Shown here in pieces: positions 34,424 through 43,038 of a stretch of DNA of 64,000 bases. Where the stretch lies: the NCBI RefSeq assembly GCF_001294335.1, contig NZ_LGKG01000172.1:1-64000 (forward strand), read 5' to 3'. The stretch is from Streptomyces chattanoogensis (GTDB lineage: Bacteria > Actinomycetota > Actinomycetes > Streptomycetales > Streptomycetaceae). The notes under the pieces are model-generated. The model made no database searches. It saw only the letters and a program-made list of their open reading frames with translations, and was not told where the DNA came from. How positions within the stretch are numbered: position 1 is the first letter of the stretch; every line of letters starts with the position of its first letter. A program made the position numbers and the translations under genes.

Positions 34424-34455
34424 GGGGGCGGGGCCGCGGACCTGCGGCCCGCCCC
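34424..34455. terminator. Shared terminator between convergent GntR and nitrilase genes
   Basis: A G-rich arm GGGGGCGGGGCCGC (about 34424-34437) pairs with GCGGCCCGCCCC (about 34444-34455) with one bulged G. It lies between the two stop codons, so it can serve both. Confidence 0.75.
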
Positions 34456-34491
34456 GTTGAACGCCACCAGGCACCCGCCCCCACCCGGTGC

Positions 34492-35286
34492 CTACATTCG
34501 CCGATTGTCCAGCACGGCCACCGCACGCCGGACCCGCTCGGTCTCCTCGACGTCCACCTCGGCGATGAGCAGCTCCGGCACGGCTCCCAACTGGGCGCGT
34601 ACGGTGCCATCGGGGCCGATCAGAGCGCTGTGCCCGACACCCGTCGGTGCCTTGGTGGGCAGCTCCGGATCGGCCTGCGGGTCCGGAGCCGCGGCATTGA
34701 CGGCGGCCAGCCAGACGGTGGCGTCCAGGGCGCGTGCCCGCACCAGGAGGTCCCACTGCTCGCGCTTACCGGGACCGGCAGCCCATGCCGCGGGCAGAAC
34801 GGAGAGCACCGCCCCCGCGTCCGCATGCGCGCGGAACAACTCAGGAAACCGCAGGTCATAACAGGTGGCCAGGCCGACCCGGACCCCATCGACATCGATC
34901 GTCACCACACGCGAGCCCGCGGCAACCGTGTCGGACTCCCGGAACCCGAAGGCGTCATACAGATGGATCTTGTCGTACGATGCCTCCGCCTCCGGCCCCG
35001 TGGCCAGCAACGTATTGGCCACCCGGTCCCCGTCGGCCGGGGTGAACATCCCGGCGATCACCGTCACCCCCGCCTCCCGGGCCACCGCGCGCACCCCCTC
35101 CGCCCACGGCCCGTCCAGCGGCTCGGCCACCGACTGCAGGGGAGCCCCGAAGCGCACCATGGCCGCCTCGGGAAACACCACCAGTCGCGCGCCCTCCTGC
35201 GCGGCGCGGTGCACGTGGTCCCGCACTGCCGCGAGATTTTCCTTCGGCTCGGTCGACGCCGTCATCTGACACAGTGCGATGCGCAT
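34492..35286 (-). CDS. Carbon-nitrogen hydrolase (nitrilase superfamily amidase)
   Basis: 264 residues. The Glu-Lys-Cys triad is visible: Glu40 in LVVFPEAAM, Lys106 in YDKIHLYDAF and Cys142 in GLATCYDLRFPEL. The motif YDKIHLYDAFGFRES resembles the Nit/omega-amidase-like branch that acts on deaminated glutathione or small omega-amides. The substrate is not certain. Length is normal. Its start overlaps no other gene; the large DUF4132 gene diverges 190 bases away. Confidence 0.88.
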   Translation of the reverse strand: MRIALCQMTASTEPKENLAAVRDHVHRAAQEGARLVVFPEAAMVRFGAPLQSVAEPLDGPWAEGVRAVAREAGVTVIAGMFTPADGDRVANTLLATGPEAEASYDKIHLYDAFGFRESDTVAAGSRVVTIDVDGVRVGLATCYDLRFPELFRAHADAGAVLSVLPAAWAAGPGKREQWDLLVRARALDATVWLAAVNAAAPDPQADPELPTKAPTGVGHSALIGPDGTVRAQLGAVPELLIAEVDVEETERVRRAVAVLDNRRM

Positions 35287-35479
35287 ACAGCTACAGCTCC
35301 CTCTTTCTCTTCGTTCAACGCTCCGGCCGATCCTCGTGTTCCGGATTCTCCGGTGCCTGCGGATGTTTCGGCCGCTGCCCTTGTCGAGTTTGTCGGCGTG
35401 TTCGCAACCCTCGGCTGCGACGGCCGGACCGCGATCGGCGAACCGCGATTGTCAGACCCTGCGGTTACCGTTCGTTGCC

Positions 35480-37765
35480 ATGGACGCCATGAACGAGCTC
35501 TCCCCGCACGCCGCACAGGTGCACGCCGCAATGGTGGGTCCGGCGCCCGATCTGGACGGGTCCGGCGGCGTGTGGGCGGCGTGCACCCGTCTGACCCCGG
35601 TGGAGCTGGGCACGCTGCTGCCCACCGTGTACCGCATCCTCGGCGACGAGGGTGCCCCCGGCCACGCCCGCCGGGCCGCCCGCGAAGTGACCTGGGTCAA
35701 GACGCAGCCCTCGTTCACGGCCGCTGCTCTCACGGATTTCTACGCGGCACTGGCCGAGTCGCCGAAGCCCACCCATGTCTGCCTGGCGGCCGGTGCCCTG
35801 TTGCGCTGCGCCGATCCATGGGACCAGCCGGCATTGGCGGCGCCGGCGACGGCCCTCGTAGCGGCGGCATCGGTGACGGACGATCACATCGTCGGCGCGG
35901 CCTTGGCGGTGGCCGCGCTCGCCGGCCCGACGGCCGAAGCGGAGCTCGTCACCCGCCTCCGGGCAGCGTATGAGAACAGCCCACTGAGGCTCGCCGAACT
36001 CGAAGTGATCCGCACGACCGGCGCCCGCGAACGGGCCTGGCTCGCCGAGGACCGCCGGTACGCCACCCCGTCGGGCACCTGGCCACCCCTGACGGACCAA
36101 GCAGGAGAACACCCCCGGCACACCCCACACACCTTCTCCCCGCCCTTTGCCGAACTGGCCCGCCGTACGCTCCACTCCGCCGCGGACCACCTCGCCGCCA
36201 TCCACGCCGGCCAGGTCCCCTACGCCGCCGACAAGGCCTTCACCCCCGCCGATACGGAGACGCTCCGCCGCGCCGCCCGGCTCGCCCTGCGGCACGACGA
36301 ACCATGGGCCGGGGACGTACTGACCACCTTGCTGCCCCAGCTCTCCGTGGCTCCGACCGCGGCCCGGACCCTCCCCTCACAGGGCGCTTGCATCGTCCTC
36401 GCCCAAGCCGTCGAGGCCTACCCCACGCCCGAATCGGTCGCCGCGCTCCGTGAGGCCCGCCGTGTCGTCCGCCACGCAGGCGTCACCAAGAAGCTCGACC
36501 GCATCCTGCACCGCGCCGAACGCAACCTCGGCCGACGCCCCGAGATCCTGGTCCGCCTCCCCGGCCTCGGCTACGGTCCCGACGGTACCCGGCGCATCCG
36601 CTGCGGCGCCTACACCGCCGTCCTCACGGCCGCCGACGAACCCACCCTGGCCTGGGAACGCGCCGACGGCCGACCGCTGCGGTCCCTCCCGTCCGCCGCC
36701 CGCCGGGACCATCCCGAGACGGTCACCGCCGCCCGCGACGTCCTGCGAAAGACCCGCGCCCAGATACGCACCCTCCTCCGCGGACTCGAAGGCGGCTTCC
36801 TCGAAGCCAGCCATCTCAACGGAACCGTCTACCGATTCGACCGCTGGCGCGAAGCCCTCGCCACGCACCCCGTGGTGGGCGCGGCCGTCCGCCGCCTGAT
36901 CTGGGAGATCGAGTACGCCCCCGGAGACTGGCGCGCGACGCTGCCCGAAGCCGACCGCTCCCACGGACCCGACCCCGCCCCTTCGGCGGCGGTCCGCCTC
37001 TGGCACCCGGCCCGCGCCACCGAGGCCGAACGCCACCGCTGGCGCGACCGGATCACCGACCTCCGGCTGCGCCAGCCCTTCCGGCAGGCATATCGGGAGC
37101 ACTACCTCCCGGAGGAGGCCGACGAGACGGGTACCACCGCCATGTTCCATGGCCACCTGGTCCGCATAGAGTCGGTCCTCGGGCTGGCCGCGCGCCACGG
37201 CTGGAGCATCGAAGACGACTGCCTCGCGCTCTCCCTCCCGGGTGTGACGGCCTACTTCGGCGTCGCCGCAAAGCTCTACCCGGGCGCCACCGGGTGGGCC
37301 GAAGCCCAGGACGTACACCTCGTTCGCGGGCTCGATCCCGTGAAACGCTCGGAGATTCTGCGCTCGGTCGACCTCCTCATCAGCGCGTCCAGTTACGCCT
37401 GGCGCGACACCACCGACCCCACCCACAGCCCCAGCCCCGCCCACGACCGAGACTCGTGGCGCGAACTCAACCGCCTCTACGAGCTCCCTCTTCGCCAGAC
37501 CGCACGCCTGCGCCGCGAGGCCCTGCAGCGCATCTTCGCCGGCCACATATCCTCCGGCCGCGTGGAGTTCGGCCCCCGCCATCTACGCCTGAACGGTCAC
37601 GACATCCACCTGGCCACCGGCCGCGTAACCCGCGACGGCGATCCCGTGGACATCGTCCTGCCCGAGTCGCGCGGCGCCCGGCCGCTGCCGTTCCTGCCGT
37701 ACGACGAGAAGCTCCTGGAACGCATCGTGCACATGGCAGAGGAGCTCATGGCCCGACAGACATGA
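35480..37765 (+). CDS. DUF4132 domain protein
   Basis: 761 residues from ATG 35480 (ATG 35489 also possible); no good ribosome site, and the frame stays open upstream into the nitrilase promoter. The N-terminal half is a helical-repeat region (HEAT-like runs of Ala/Leu-rich helices such as VAALREARRVVRHAGVTKKL). The C-terminal half contains the DUF4132-type blocks RDRITDLRLRQPFRQAYREH, ISGRVEF-like SSGRVEFGPRHLRLNGHDIH and LPFLPYDEKLLERI. DUF4132 proteins are often near WGR or MolR-type genes and have no defined reaction. No membrane segment is present. Confidence 0.75.
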   Translation: MDAMNELSPHAAQVHAAMVGPAPDLDGSGGVWAACTRLTPVELGTLLPTVYRILGDEGAPGHARRAAREVTWVKTQPSFTAAALTDFYAALAESPKPTHVCLAAGALLRCADPWDQPALAAPATALVAAASVTDDHIVGAALAVAALAGPTAEAELVTRLRAAYENSPLRLAELEVIRTTGARERAWLAEDRRYATPSGTWPPLTDQAGEHPRHTPHTFSPPFAELARRTLHSAADHLAAIHAGQVPYAADKAFTPADTETLRRAARLALRHDEPWAGDVLTTLLPQLSVAPTAARTLPSQGACIVLAQAVEAYPTPESVAALREARRVVRHAGVTKKLDRILHRAERNLGRRPEILVRLPGLGYGPDGTRRIRCGAYTAVLTAADEPTLAWERADGRPLRSLPSAARRDHPETVTAARDVLRKTRAQIRTLLRGLEGGFLEASHLNGTVYRFDRWREALATHPVVGAAVRRLIWEIEYAPGDWRATLPEADRSHGPDPAPSAAVRLWHPARATEAERHRWRDRITDLRLRQPFRQAYREHYLPEEADETGTTAMFHGHLVRIESVLGLAARHGWSIEDDCLALSLPGVTAYFGVAAKLYPGATGWAEAQDVHLVRGLDPVKRSEILRSVDLLISASSYAWRDTTDPTHSPSPAHDRDSWRELNRLYELPLRQTARLRREALQRIFAGHISSGRVEFGPRHLRLNGHDIHLATGRVTRDGDPVDIVLPESRGARPLPFLPYDEKLLERIVHMAEELMARQT

Positions 37766-37772
37766 CGCAGGC

Positions 37773-39380
37773 TCACCGGGCAGCACTCTGCTGAAGGCGA
37801 GCAGCAACCTCCGCTACATCATTGGCAATGCCCAGAATTCCCTTGACATTGGCACCGGGCGTCGAAGCCCCGTTCACCCCGGCGAAGAACACATCGAAAT
37901 GCCCCTTACGTGTCTCCAGATAACCGGCCGTGGTTTCGGCACCCACCGCCAGCCGGTCATTGAGTGCATCGCCACCAGCCATGGTGCCGGTCTTGGCGAA
38001 GACCTTGCCCCGTGACGGGCAGTCGTGACACGAATCCGCCAGTGTGCCGTCGACCCCCAAAATCGGCAGTGACCTGCGGAAACGGCCGGCTTCGGGGGTG
38101 CGCTGCCAGTACGTCAGCAGTTGAGCCAGAGCCCGTGGGGTGCTCCGGTCGGCAGGATTGCCACCCCGGCCGTCGGCGTGCTGCACTGCCTTGCGGTCCA
38201 CCTTCGCGCCGTCCAGGAATGCGGCGAGGACCGGAAATCCGTCCTCGCAATCGGCACTCCCCGCATGCGTGGCCATCAGGCAGATACCGAGATTCGCTCC
38301 GAGGTTGTGGCTCACCTTGAGGATGAGTTCGGCGTACTGGGCGTACGCGGGCGAGGTGTAGCGGGCCACCGTGGGCGCACCCTGGTAGGAGTCGGGCAGC
38401 CGGTCGGCAGGGTTGGGTCCGACGGCCCCCGCGCGGACCTCGACCCCGGCGCGCTGCAGCGCCTCGATCAGGGCGGTCCGGCCAAAGGCGTTCGGGTCCT
38501 TGATGGCGGCCACCCGCAGGGCGGGGGCGGAGCCGGCGGCGATGGTGCCGGACAGCCGGATGCGGGCGCCGTCCGGGGAGGCGTCGACATTGATGTCGGT
38601 CGGCTTGCCCGCCGCGACGGTGCGGACGGTGGAGGTGACGCGGTACGGCGCGACCTTCGGGCGCCACTCCAGGTGGGCGGGGTCGCCCGCGTCGACGCCG
38701 GGGGAGGTGAGCAGATCGATCAGGTTGTCGTTGATGATCAGGGGGGTGGGGGTCGGTTTCAGCGACGGATCGGGAGGGAACAGCCGCGCGTCGACGACCA
38801 CATCACCCTCGACGCGTCTGATCCCCGCGTCGCGTACCTGCCGGGCCAGCTGGTTGATGCCCGTCAACGGGTCCTGCGGGGTGAGGGTGGCTCCGGGCAG
38901 GTCATTGGCGTAGGTGTGGTCGAGGTTGGTGAACGCGACCGTACCGTTCTTGCGCGTGCGGCCCCCGAGGGTCAGATCACCCTGCGCGACGAGATCCAGA
39001 TCGCCGTCAAGAGCCGTACCTCGGCGCTGCCCCACGGCGTGCACCGGAGTGCGGAACCGGTGGTCGCCGCCGAGGGTGTGCCATGTGCCGCTGACGCTGA
39101 ACAATTTGGCCGACGACCCGGGGACGAAGAACTGGTCGGCGTTGCGCGACTGCGCCACCTCGCCACTGTCCGGATCCTGTTCGAACAGCCCCCACTGGGC
39201 ATGCCCGTACTCCGGCTTCCGCATGAGCGAAGCGATCCGGGGATCGAGCTCGTGCGGCGAGGGCGAGGGCGATGGCGCGGCCTGGACGAGGCCGACCACG
39301 ACGGCCCCGACGACCACCAACAGCCCCAGGGCGCCGACGACACGCCGTCGGCTTCTCCTCCGCATGACGGGTGAGGACAT
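37773..39380 (-). CDS. dacB: D-alanyl-D-alanine carboxypeptidase/endopeptidase (PBP4, DacB family)
   Basis: 535 residues from ATG 39380, with GGTGGAG five bases upstream. A membrane anchor or signal (RRVVGALGLLVVVGAVVVGL) is followed by a peptidase S13 catalytic domain. SxxK is FVPGSSAKLFS (Ser89, Lys92), SxN is KVSHNLGANLG, and KTG is FAKTGTMAGG. The large insert typical of S13 enzymes lies between the first two motifs. The enzyme trims peptidoglycan pentapeptides or cleaves crosslinks outside the membrane. The gene ends only eight bases from the DUF4132 stop (convergent), with no terminator evident. Confidence 0.92.
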   Translation of the reverse strand: MSSPVMRRRSRRRVVGALGLLVVVGAVVVGLVQAAPSPSPSPHELDPRIASLMRKPEYGHAQWGLFEQDPDSGEVAQSRNADQFFVPGSSAKLFSVSGTWHTLGGDHRFRTPVHAVGQRRGTALDGDLDLVAQGDLTLGGRTRKNGTVAFTNLDHTYANDLPGATLTPQDPLTGINQLARQVRDAGIRRVEGDVVVDARLFPPDPSLKPTPTPLIINDNLIDLLTSPGVDAGDPAHLEWRPKVAPYRVTSTVRTVAAGKPTDINVDASPDGARIRLSGTIAAGSAPALRVAAIKDPNAFGRTALIEALQRAGVEVRAGAVGPNPADRLPDSYQGAPTVARYTSPAYAQYAELILKVSHNLGANLGICLMATHAGSADCEDGFPVLAAFLDGAKVDRKAVQHADGRGGNPADRSTPRALAQLLTYWQRTPEAGRFRRSLPILGVDGTLADSCHDCPSRGKVFAKTGTMAGGDALNDRLAVGAETTAGYLETRKGHFDVFFAGVNGASTPGANVKGILGIANDVAEVAARLQQSAAR

Positions 39381-39531
39381 GCGCACTCCACCGATCGAGT
39401 CGTGACGCCGCTGTATCGCGTGTGCGCCGATACGTACCGACGTATTCCGATGCGCTCCGCTTGTGAACGTACTGCTCACGACCACCGCCCATGCGCAACA
39501 CCTCGCCCGGGGTCCCCCGTACGCCCCAGCA

Positions 39532-40149
39532 TCACGGCAAGGTGTAAACCTGCCCGGTCTGGCCGCCTTCGACGGAGCGGACATACGCCTGAACGACCTG
39601 CGCCAGGCCGACCGGCGGCATGCCCGGGAAGAAGTCGCCGTAGTCGGCGAGGCTTTCGGTGAACACGCTGGGGCTGACCGCATTGATCCGCTGCGGGGCG
39701 ATCTCGATGGCGGCGGCGCGCACGAAGGCCTCCAGGGCGCCGTTGGCCATGGAGGCCGCGCTGCCCGTGGGGATGGGTTCGCGGGCGAGCACCCCGGTGA
39801 TCAGCGTGAACGAGCCGCGCTCGGCGACCCGGCCGAGGCCCTGACGCACCAGCTCGATCTGGCTTTGCACCTTGCCCTGGAACGCGGCCCGGAAGTCCTG
39901 CGCAGTCATGGCCGTGAGCGTCTTGTACGGCACATCACCGGCGGCGCTGACCACCGCATCGATCACGTCCCTCGCATCGATGCCCGCGGCCCGTTCGTAC
40001 ATCGCGGTGACCTGAGCGGGATCGGCGATGTCGTAGCGCAGGTCGCCGGCGGTGCGGCCGACGGTGAGGACGCGGTGGCCGCGGTCGGCCAGCTCCGCAT
40101 GGACGGCGGTACCGAGCTTGCCGGTGGCCCCGACGAGAAGAATGTTCAT
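39532..40149 (-). CDS. Short-chain dehydrogenase/reductase family protein
   Basis: 205 residues. The nucleotide-binding motif is MNILLVGATGKLGTAVHAEL, followed by DLRYDIADPAQVTAMYERA and VIDAVVSAAGDVPYKTLTAM (NAG-type segment). The active-site region SFTLITGVLAREPIPTGSAA, SMANGALEAFVRAAAIEIAP lacks the usual YxxxK Tyr (Ser-Ala-Ala-Ser-Met-Ala-Asn is found instead). This is typical of the short YbbO/FabG-like atypical SDR subgroup seen next to LysR genes. The substrate is unknown. It is divergent from a LysR gene across 70 bases and is probably regulated by it. Confidence 0.83.
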   Translation of the reverse strand: MNILLVGATGKLGTAVHAELADRGHRVLTVGRTAGDLRYDIADPAQVTAMYERAAGIDARDVIDAVVSAAGDVPYKTLTAMTAQDFRAAFQGKVQSQIELVRQGLGRVAERGSFTLITGVLAREPIPTGSAASMANGALEAFVRAAAIEIAPQRINAVSPSVFTESLADYGDFFPGMPPVGLAQVVQAYVRSVEGGQTGQVYTLP

Positions 40150-40219
40150 GCGCGTGAGGCTAGACAGGGGGCATCGGCGGAGGGAAATACCTTTGGTGCT
40201 GCATTTATGCTTGCTGGTG

Positions 40220-41137
40220 ATGAATGTGGAGAAGGTGGAGCTCCGGCATCTACGGGCCCTCGCGGCAATCGGTGACGAGGGGACCATCACCGATGCGGCA
40301 AGGGTTGTGGGCATCAGCCAGCCCGCCCTCTCCCGTACGCTCGACCAGCTGGAGACCCGCCTCGGGACGCGACTGGTGGAGCGCACCACCCGAAGCCTGG
40401 CCCTGACGGAGGCCGGACAGCGCCTGTGGGAACACGCGCACCGCATCCTCCACCAGGTGGACGACGCCCTCAGGGACGTCGCGGGCGGGTCGCGTCCACT
40501 CCGTATCGGATTTGCCTGGGCGTCCTTCGGGGAGCACACCGTGCCCCTGCTGCGCGCATGGCGGCAGGCACATCCCGGCACCCCCGTACAGATGCACCGT
40601 CACGACGACCCCGAGTCCGCCCTGTATCGCGGAGAGGTCGATGCGGCCCTCGTCCGCACGATGCCGACGGCCGCCGGGGGGAGCCTGAACAGCGCGGAGC
40701 TTTACCAGGAGCGCCGCCTGGCCGCCGTCCCGGAGAACCACCCCTTGGCCGACGGGGACACCGTGACGCCCGCCGACCTCGCCGATCAGCCGGTCGTGCT
40801 GTGCGCGACAGCCGCCACCACCCGCGCCGGCCTCTGGCCCGGCGACCGCCGCCCGCACACCTTCGAGGTGGCCAATGTCGACGAATGGCTCACGGTGATC
40901 GCCACCGGCGACGCGGTCGGCGTCACCGCCGAAGGCACCGGACACAGCCACCCCCACCCCGGCATCCGCTACCTCCCCCTCAGGGACGCCCCGCCCGTGA
41001 CCGTCCGCCTGATCTGGCCCCGCACCCCAACCCATCCCGCCACCCGGTCCTTTTGCGACCATGCGCGGCGGATGATCGACACGCCGGGCCGAAGCAGGGG
41101 TGCGGCCGAGCGGCTCAGTCCTCGGCCCGCAGGGTAA
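40220..41137 (+). CDS. LysR family transcriptional regulator
   Basis: 305 residues. The winged helix-turn-helix occupies residues 4-65 (VELRHLRALAAIGDEGTITD, AARVVGISQPALSRTLDQLE, RLGTRLVERTTRSLALTEAG). The effector-binding domain starts near RPLRIGFAWASFGEHTVPLL. It diverges from the SDR gene. In the 70-base intergenic region AAAT (40185-40188) and ATTT (40203-40206) form a small AT-rich dyad that could be the regulator's box. The 3' end overlaps the convergent FMN reductase gene by 23 bases. Confidence 0.9.
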   Translation: MNVEKVELRHLRALAAIGDEGTITDAARVVGISQPALSRTLDQLETRLGTRLVERTTRSLALTEAGQRLWEHAHRILHQVDDALRDVAGGSRPLRIGFAWASFGEHTVPLLRAWRQAHPGTPVQMHRHDDPESALYRGEVDAALVRTMPTAAGGSLNSAELYQERRLAAVPENHPLADGDTVTPADLADQPVVLCATAATTRAGLWPGDRRPHTFEVANVDEWLTVIATGDAVGVTAEGTGHSHPHPGIRYLPLRDAPPVTVRLIWPRTPTHPATRSFCDHARRMIDTPGRSRGAAERLSPRPAG

Positions 41138-41774
41138 TGGGAGCTTCCGTACAGTCTCCCAAGAACTCGTACCACCGGCGTTGCAGGCAGACGTACCGGA
41201 CATCGGCCTCGACCAGGCTCAGGAACGCCGTAACGGTCTCGCCGAGGCGCTGGTGCAGACCGGGGTCGGCCAGCTGCCCGTCCTCGGTGAAGCCCTGGTG
41301 AGCCGCGGCAAGGCTGAACATGTCGGGGTAGACGCGGGTGCCGAGGTGCTCCAGCGGCACCCGCAGCGCCCACAGTCCACGGTTGCCGCCGACCAGGGAC
41401 GGCGAGGCGGAGACCAGCAGGGCGTGTTTGGTCTTGAACGGCTGCGGCCGGACCCGGGAGACCCAGTCGATCGCGTTCTTCACCATGCCTGGCACGGAGG
41501 CGTTGTACTCCGGGGAGGAGAGCGCAAAGGCGTCACACTGTTCGAGCCGGTCGCGCAGGGCGAGCGCGCCGTCCGGAACCCCGTGCGCGGCCTCCAGATC
41601 CCCGTCGTACAGCGGCATGTCGAATTCCCGCATCGCGGCCAGGTCGACGTCGGCCCCGGCCTCGGCCATCATCCGGCCGACGAGGGAAGCCAGACGGGCG
41701 TTGGTCGATCCGGTCCGCAGTGAGGCGCCGAGGACCAGTACGCGCAGTGGGCTGGGGAGTGCATCCGTGGTCAT
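41115..41774 (-). CDS. NADPH-dependent FMN reductase
   Basis: 219 residues from ATG 41774, with AAGGAC eight bases upstream. The flavodoxin-like FMN site is LRVLVLGASLRTGSTNARLA, and the later segments are DAFALSSPEYNASVPGMVKN, AIDWVSR and KHALLVSASPSLVGGNRGLW. Enzymes of this family reduce FMN, quinones, azo dyes or chromate using NADPH. The product may supply reduced flavin. No obvious partner is adjacent. The stop codon lies inside the end of the LysR gene. Confidence 0.88.
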   Translation of the reverse strand: MTTDALPSPLRVLVLGASLRTGSTNARLASLVGRMMAEAGADVDLAAMREFDMPLYDGDLEAAHGVPDGALALRDRLEQCDAFALSSPEYNASVPGMVKNAIDWVSRVRPQPFKTKHALLVSASPSLVGGNRGLWALRVPLEHLGTRVYPDMFSLAAAHQGFTEDGQLADPGLHQRLGETVTAFLSLVEADVRYVCLQRRWYEFLGDCTEAPITLRAED

Positions 41775-41892
41775 GGTGGTACGTCCTTCCGGCACGTGAA
41801 CGCGCGCCATTCCAGGGCGGCACCATGCAGCGTATAGGTGCTAATGCGATAATTACGGGACCAACCGGGCCGTGCTCCGTCCTCCCGGCACG

Positions 41893-42897
41893 TCAGCGAT
41901 TCCACCAGATGAGCACGCCACCCAGCACCAGCAGAAGACAGACACCGAGGTTGACCACCTTGTGCGCGAGGAACACCGCGGCGAATTCGCGGATCGTCGC
42001 GCTCGGCCAGAAATAGGCGGCGGTGGGGGAGCCCACGACCTGACCGCGCAGGCCCACTTTCCGCGCCATCAACGCCGCCCGGAAGGCGTGGTAGTTGTTG
42101 GTGACGACCACGCACCGGTAGTCCGGCTTCGCCTCCTCCATGATCGCCCTGCTGAACCGCAGATTCTCCTCGGTGGTGCGTGAGCGGTCCTCGCGCTCGA
42201 TACGGTCCGCCGGAAACCCGCGCCCGATGAGGTAGTCGGCCATCGCATGGGACTCCGGGAGCTTCTCGTCCGGTCCCTGACCACCGGAGGTCAGCAGCAC
42301 CGGCGTGCTGCCGCGTGCCTGGAGACGTTCGTACACCGCGCGCCCCCGCTCCAGCCGACTGGCCAGCAGCGGCGGCACCTTGGACCCGCCGATCAGCCCG
42401 GAACCCAGCACCACCACATAGTCGGCGTCCCGGCGGACCCGCAGCCGCCCGTACAGGAAGGCGTAGCTCACGAAGCACAGAAAGAGGAAAGACACATAGC
42501 CGACCAGCCCGACGGCGGTGACACCGACCACGAGCAGCGTGCGCGAGCGCAGCGCGAGGGCCGTGACCAGCAGTGCAATGAGCAAGAGGATGCCGAGCCC
42601 GGCCAGGAGCGACAGCAGGTTGGCGGGGCGCCGGCCTTCCTTGCGCACCATCTTGATGCCGTTGGCGATCAGAAAGCAGGCCAGTACGACGATCCCGAGC
42701 GCCGGGAGCAGCAACAACGCCAGGACCGCGATCGTCCCCAGCAGTGAATCGGTCCGCCCCAGCTTGCCGATCAGGGCGAGCAGGGCGAAGGTGGCGGCGA
42801 GCCCCAGATAAATGGCATTGCCGAACCGGCGTCGGTCGCGCAGGACGCCGACGCCGAAGAGGACAGAGAACAGGACCGCAGGGGCGAAGGCCAACAT
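41893..42897 (-). CDS. YdcF/ElyC-like integral membrane DUF218 protein
   Basis: 334 residues. Five to six hydrophobic helices precede residue 160 (AVLFSVLFGVGVL, IYLGLAATFALLALI, GTIAVLALLLLPALGIVVLA, LLAGLGILLLIALLVTALAL, VGVTAVGLVGYVSFLFL). The DUF218 domain follows: DYVVVLGSGLIGGSKVPPLL, TSGGQGPDEKLPESHAMADY, REDRSRTTEENLRFS and CVVVTNNYHAFRAALMARKV. A last helix is near the C-terminus (VVNLGVCLLLVLGGVLI). DUF218 proteins such as ElyC and SanA affect envelope integrity and peptidoglycan precursor metabolism; their enzymatic function is unsettled. Confidence 0.88.
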   Translation of the reverse strand: MLAFAPAVLFSVLFGVGVLRDRRRFGNAIYLGLAATFALLALIGKLGRTDSLLGTIAVLALLLLPALGIVVLACFLIANGIKMVRKEGRRPANLLSLLAGLGILLLIALLVTALALRSRTLLVVGVTAVGLVGYVSFLFLCFVSYAFLYGRLRVRRDADYVVVLGSGLIGGSKVPPLLASRLERGRAVYERLQARGSTPVLLTSGGQGPDEKLPESHAMADYLIGRGFPADRIEREDRSRTTEENLRFSRAIMEEAKPDYRCVVVTNNYHAFRAALMARKVGLRGQVVGSPTAAYFWPSATIREFAAVFLAHKVVNLGVCLLLVLGGVLIWWNR

Positions 42898-43038
42898 GCG
42901 TACATGGTAGGCAAATTCGGCGTGGGGAATTGCCTGATCGAGAGGGCAGGAGAGCGGGCGACGAGGTGTCCGCAGCTTCCGCCGTCGGGTCGCCAGGACG
43001 CGCCGGTGCCGAGCGGACCGGGGACGACCCGACCGAGG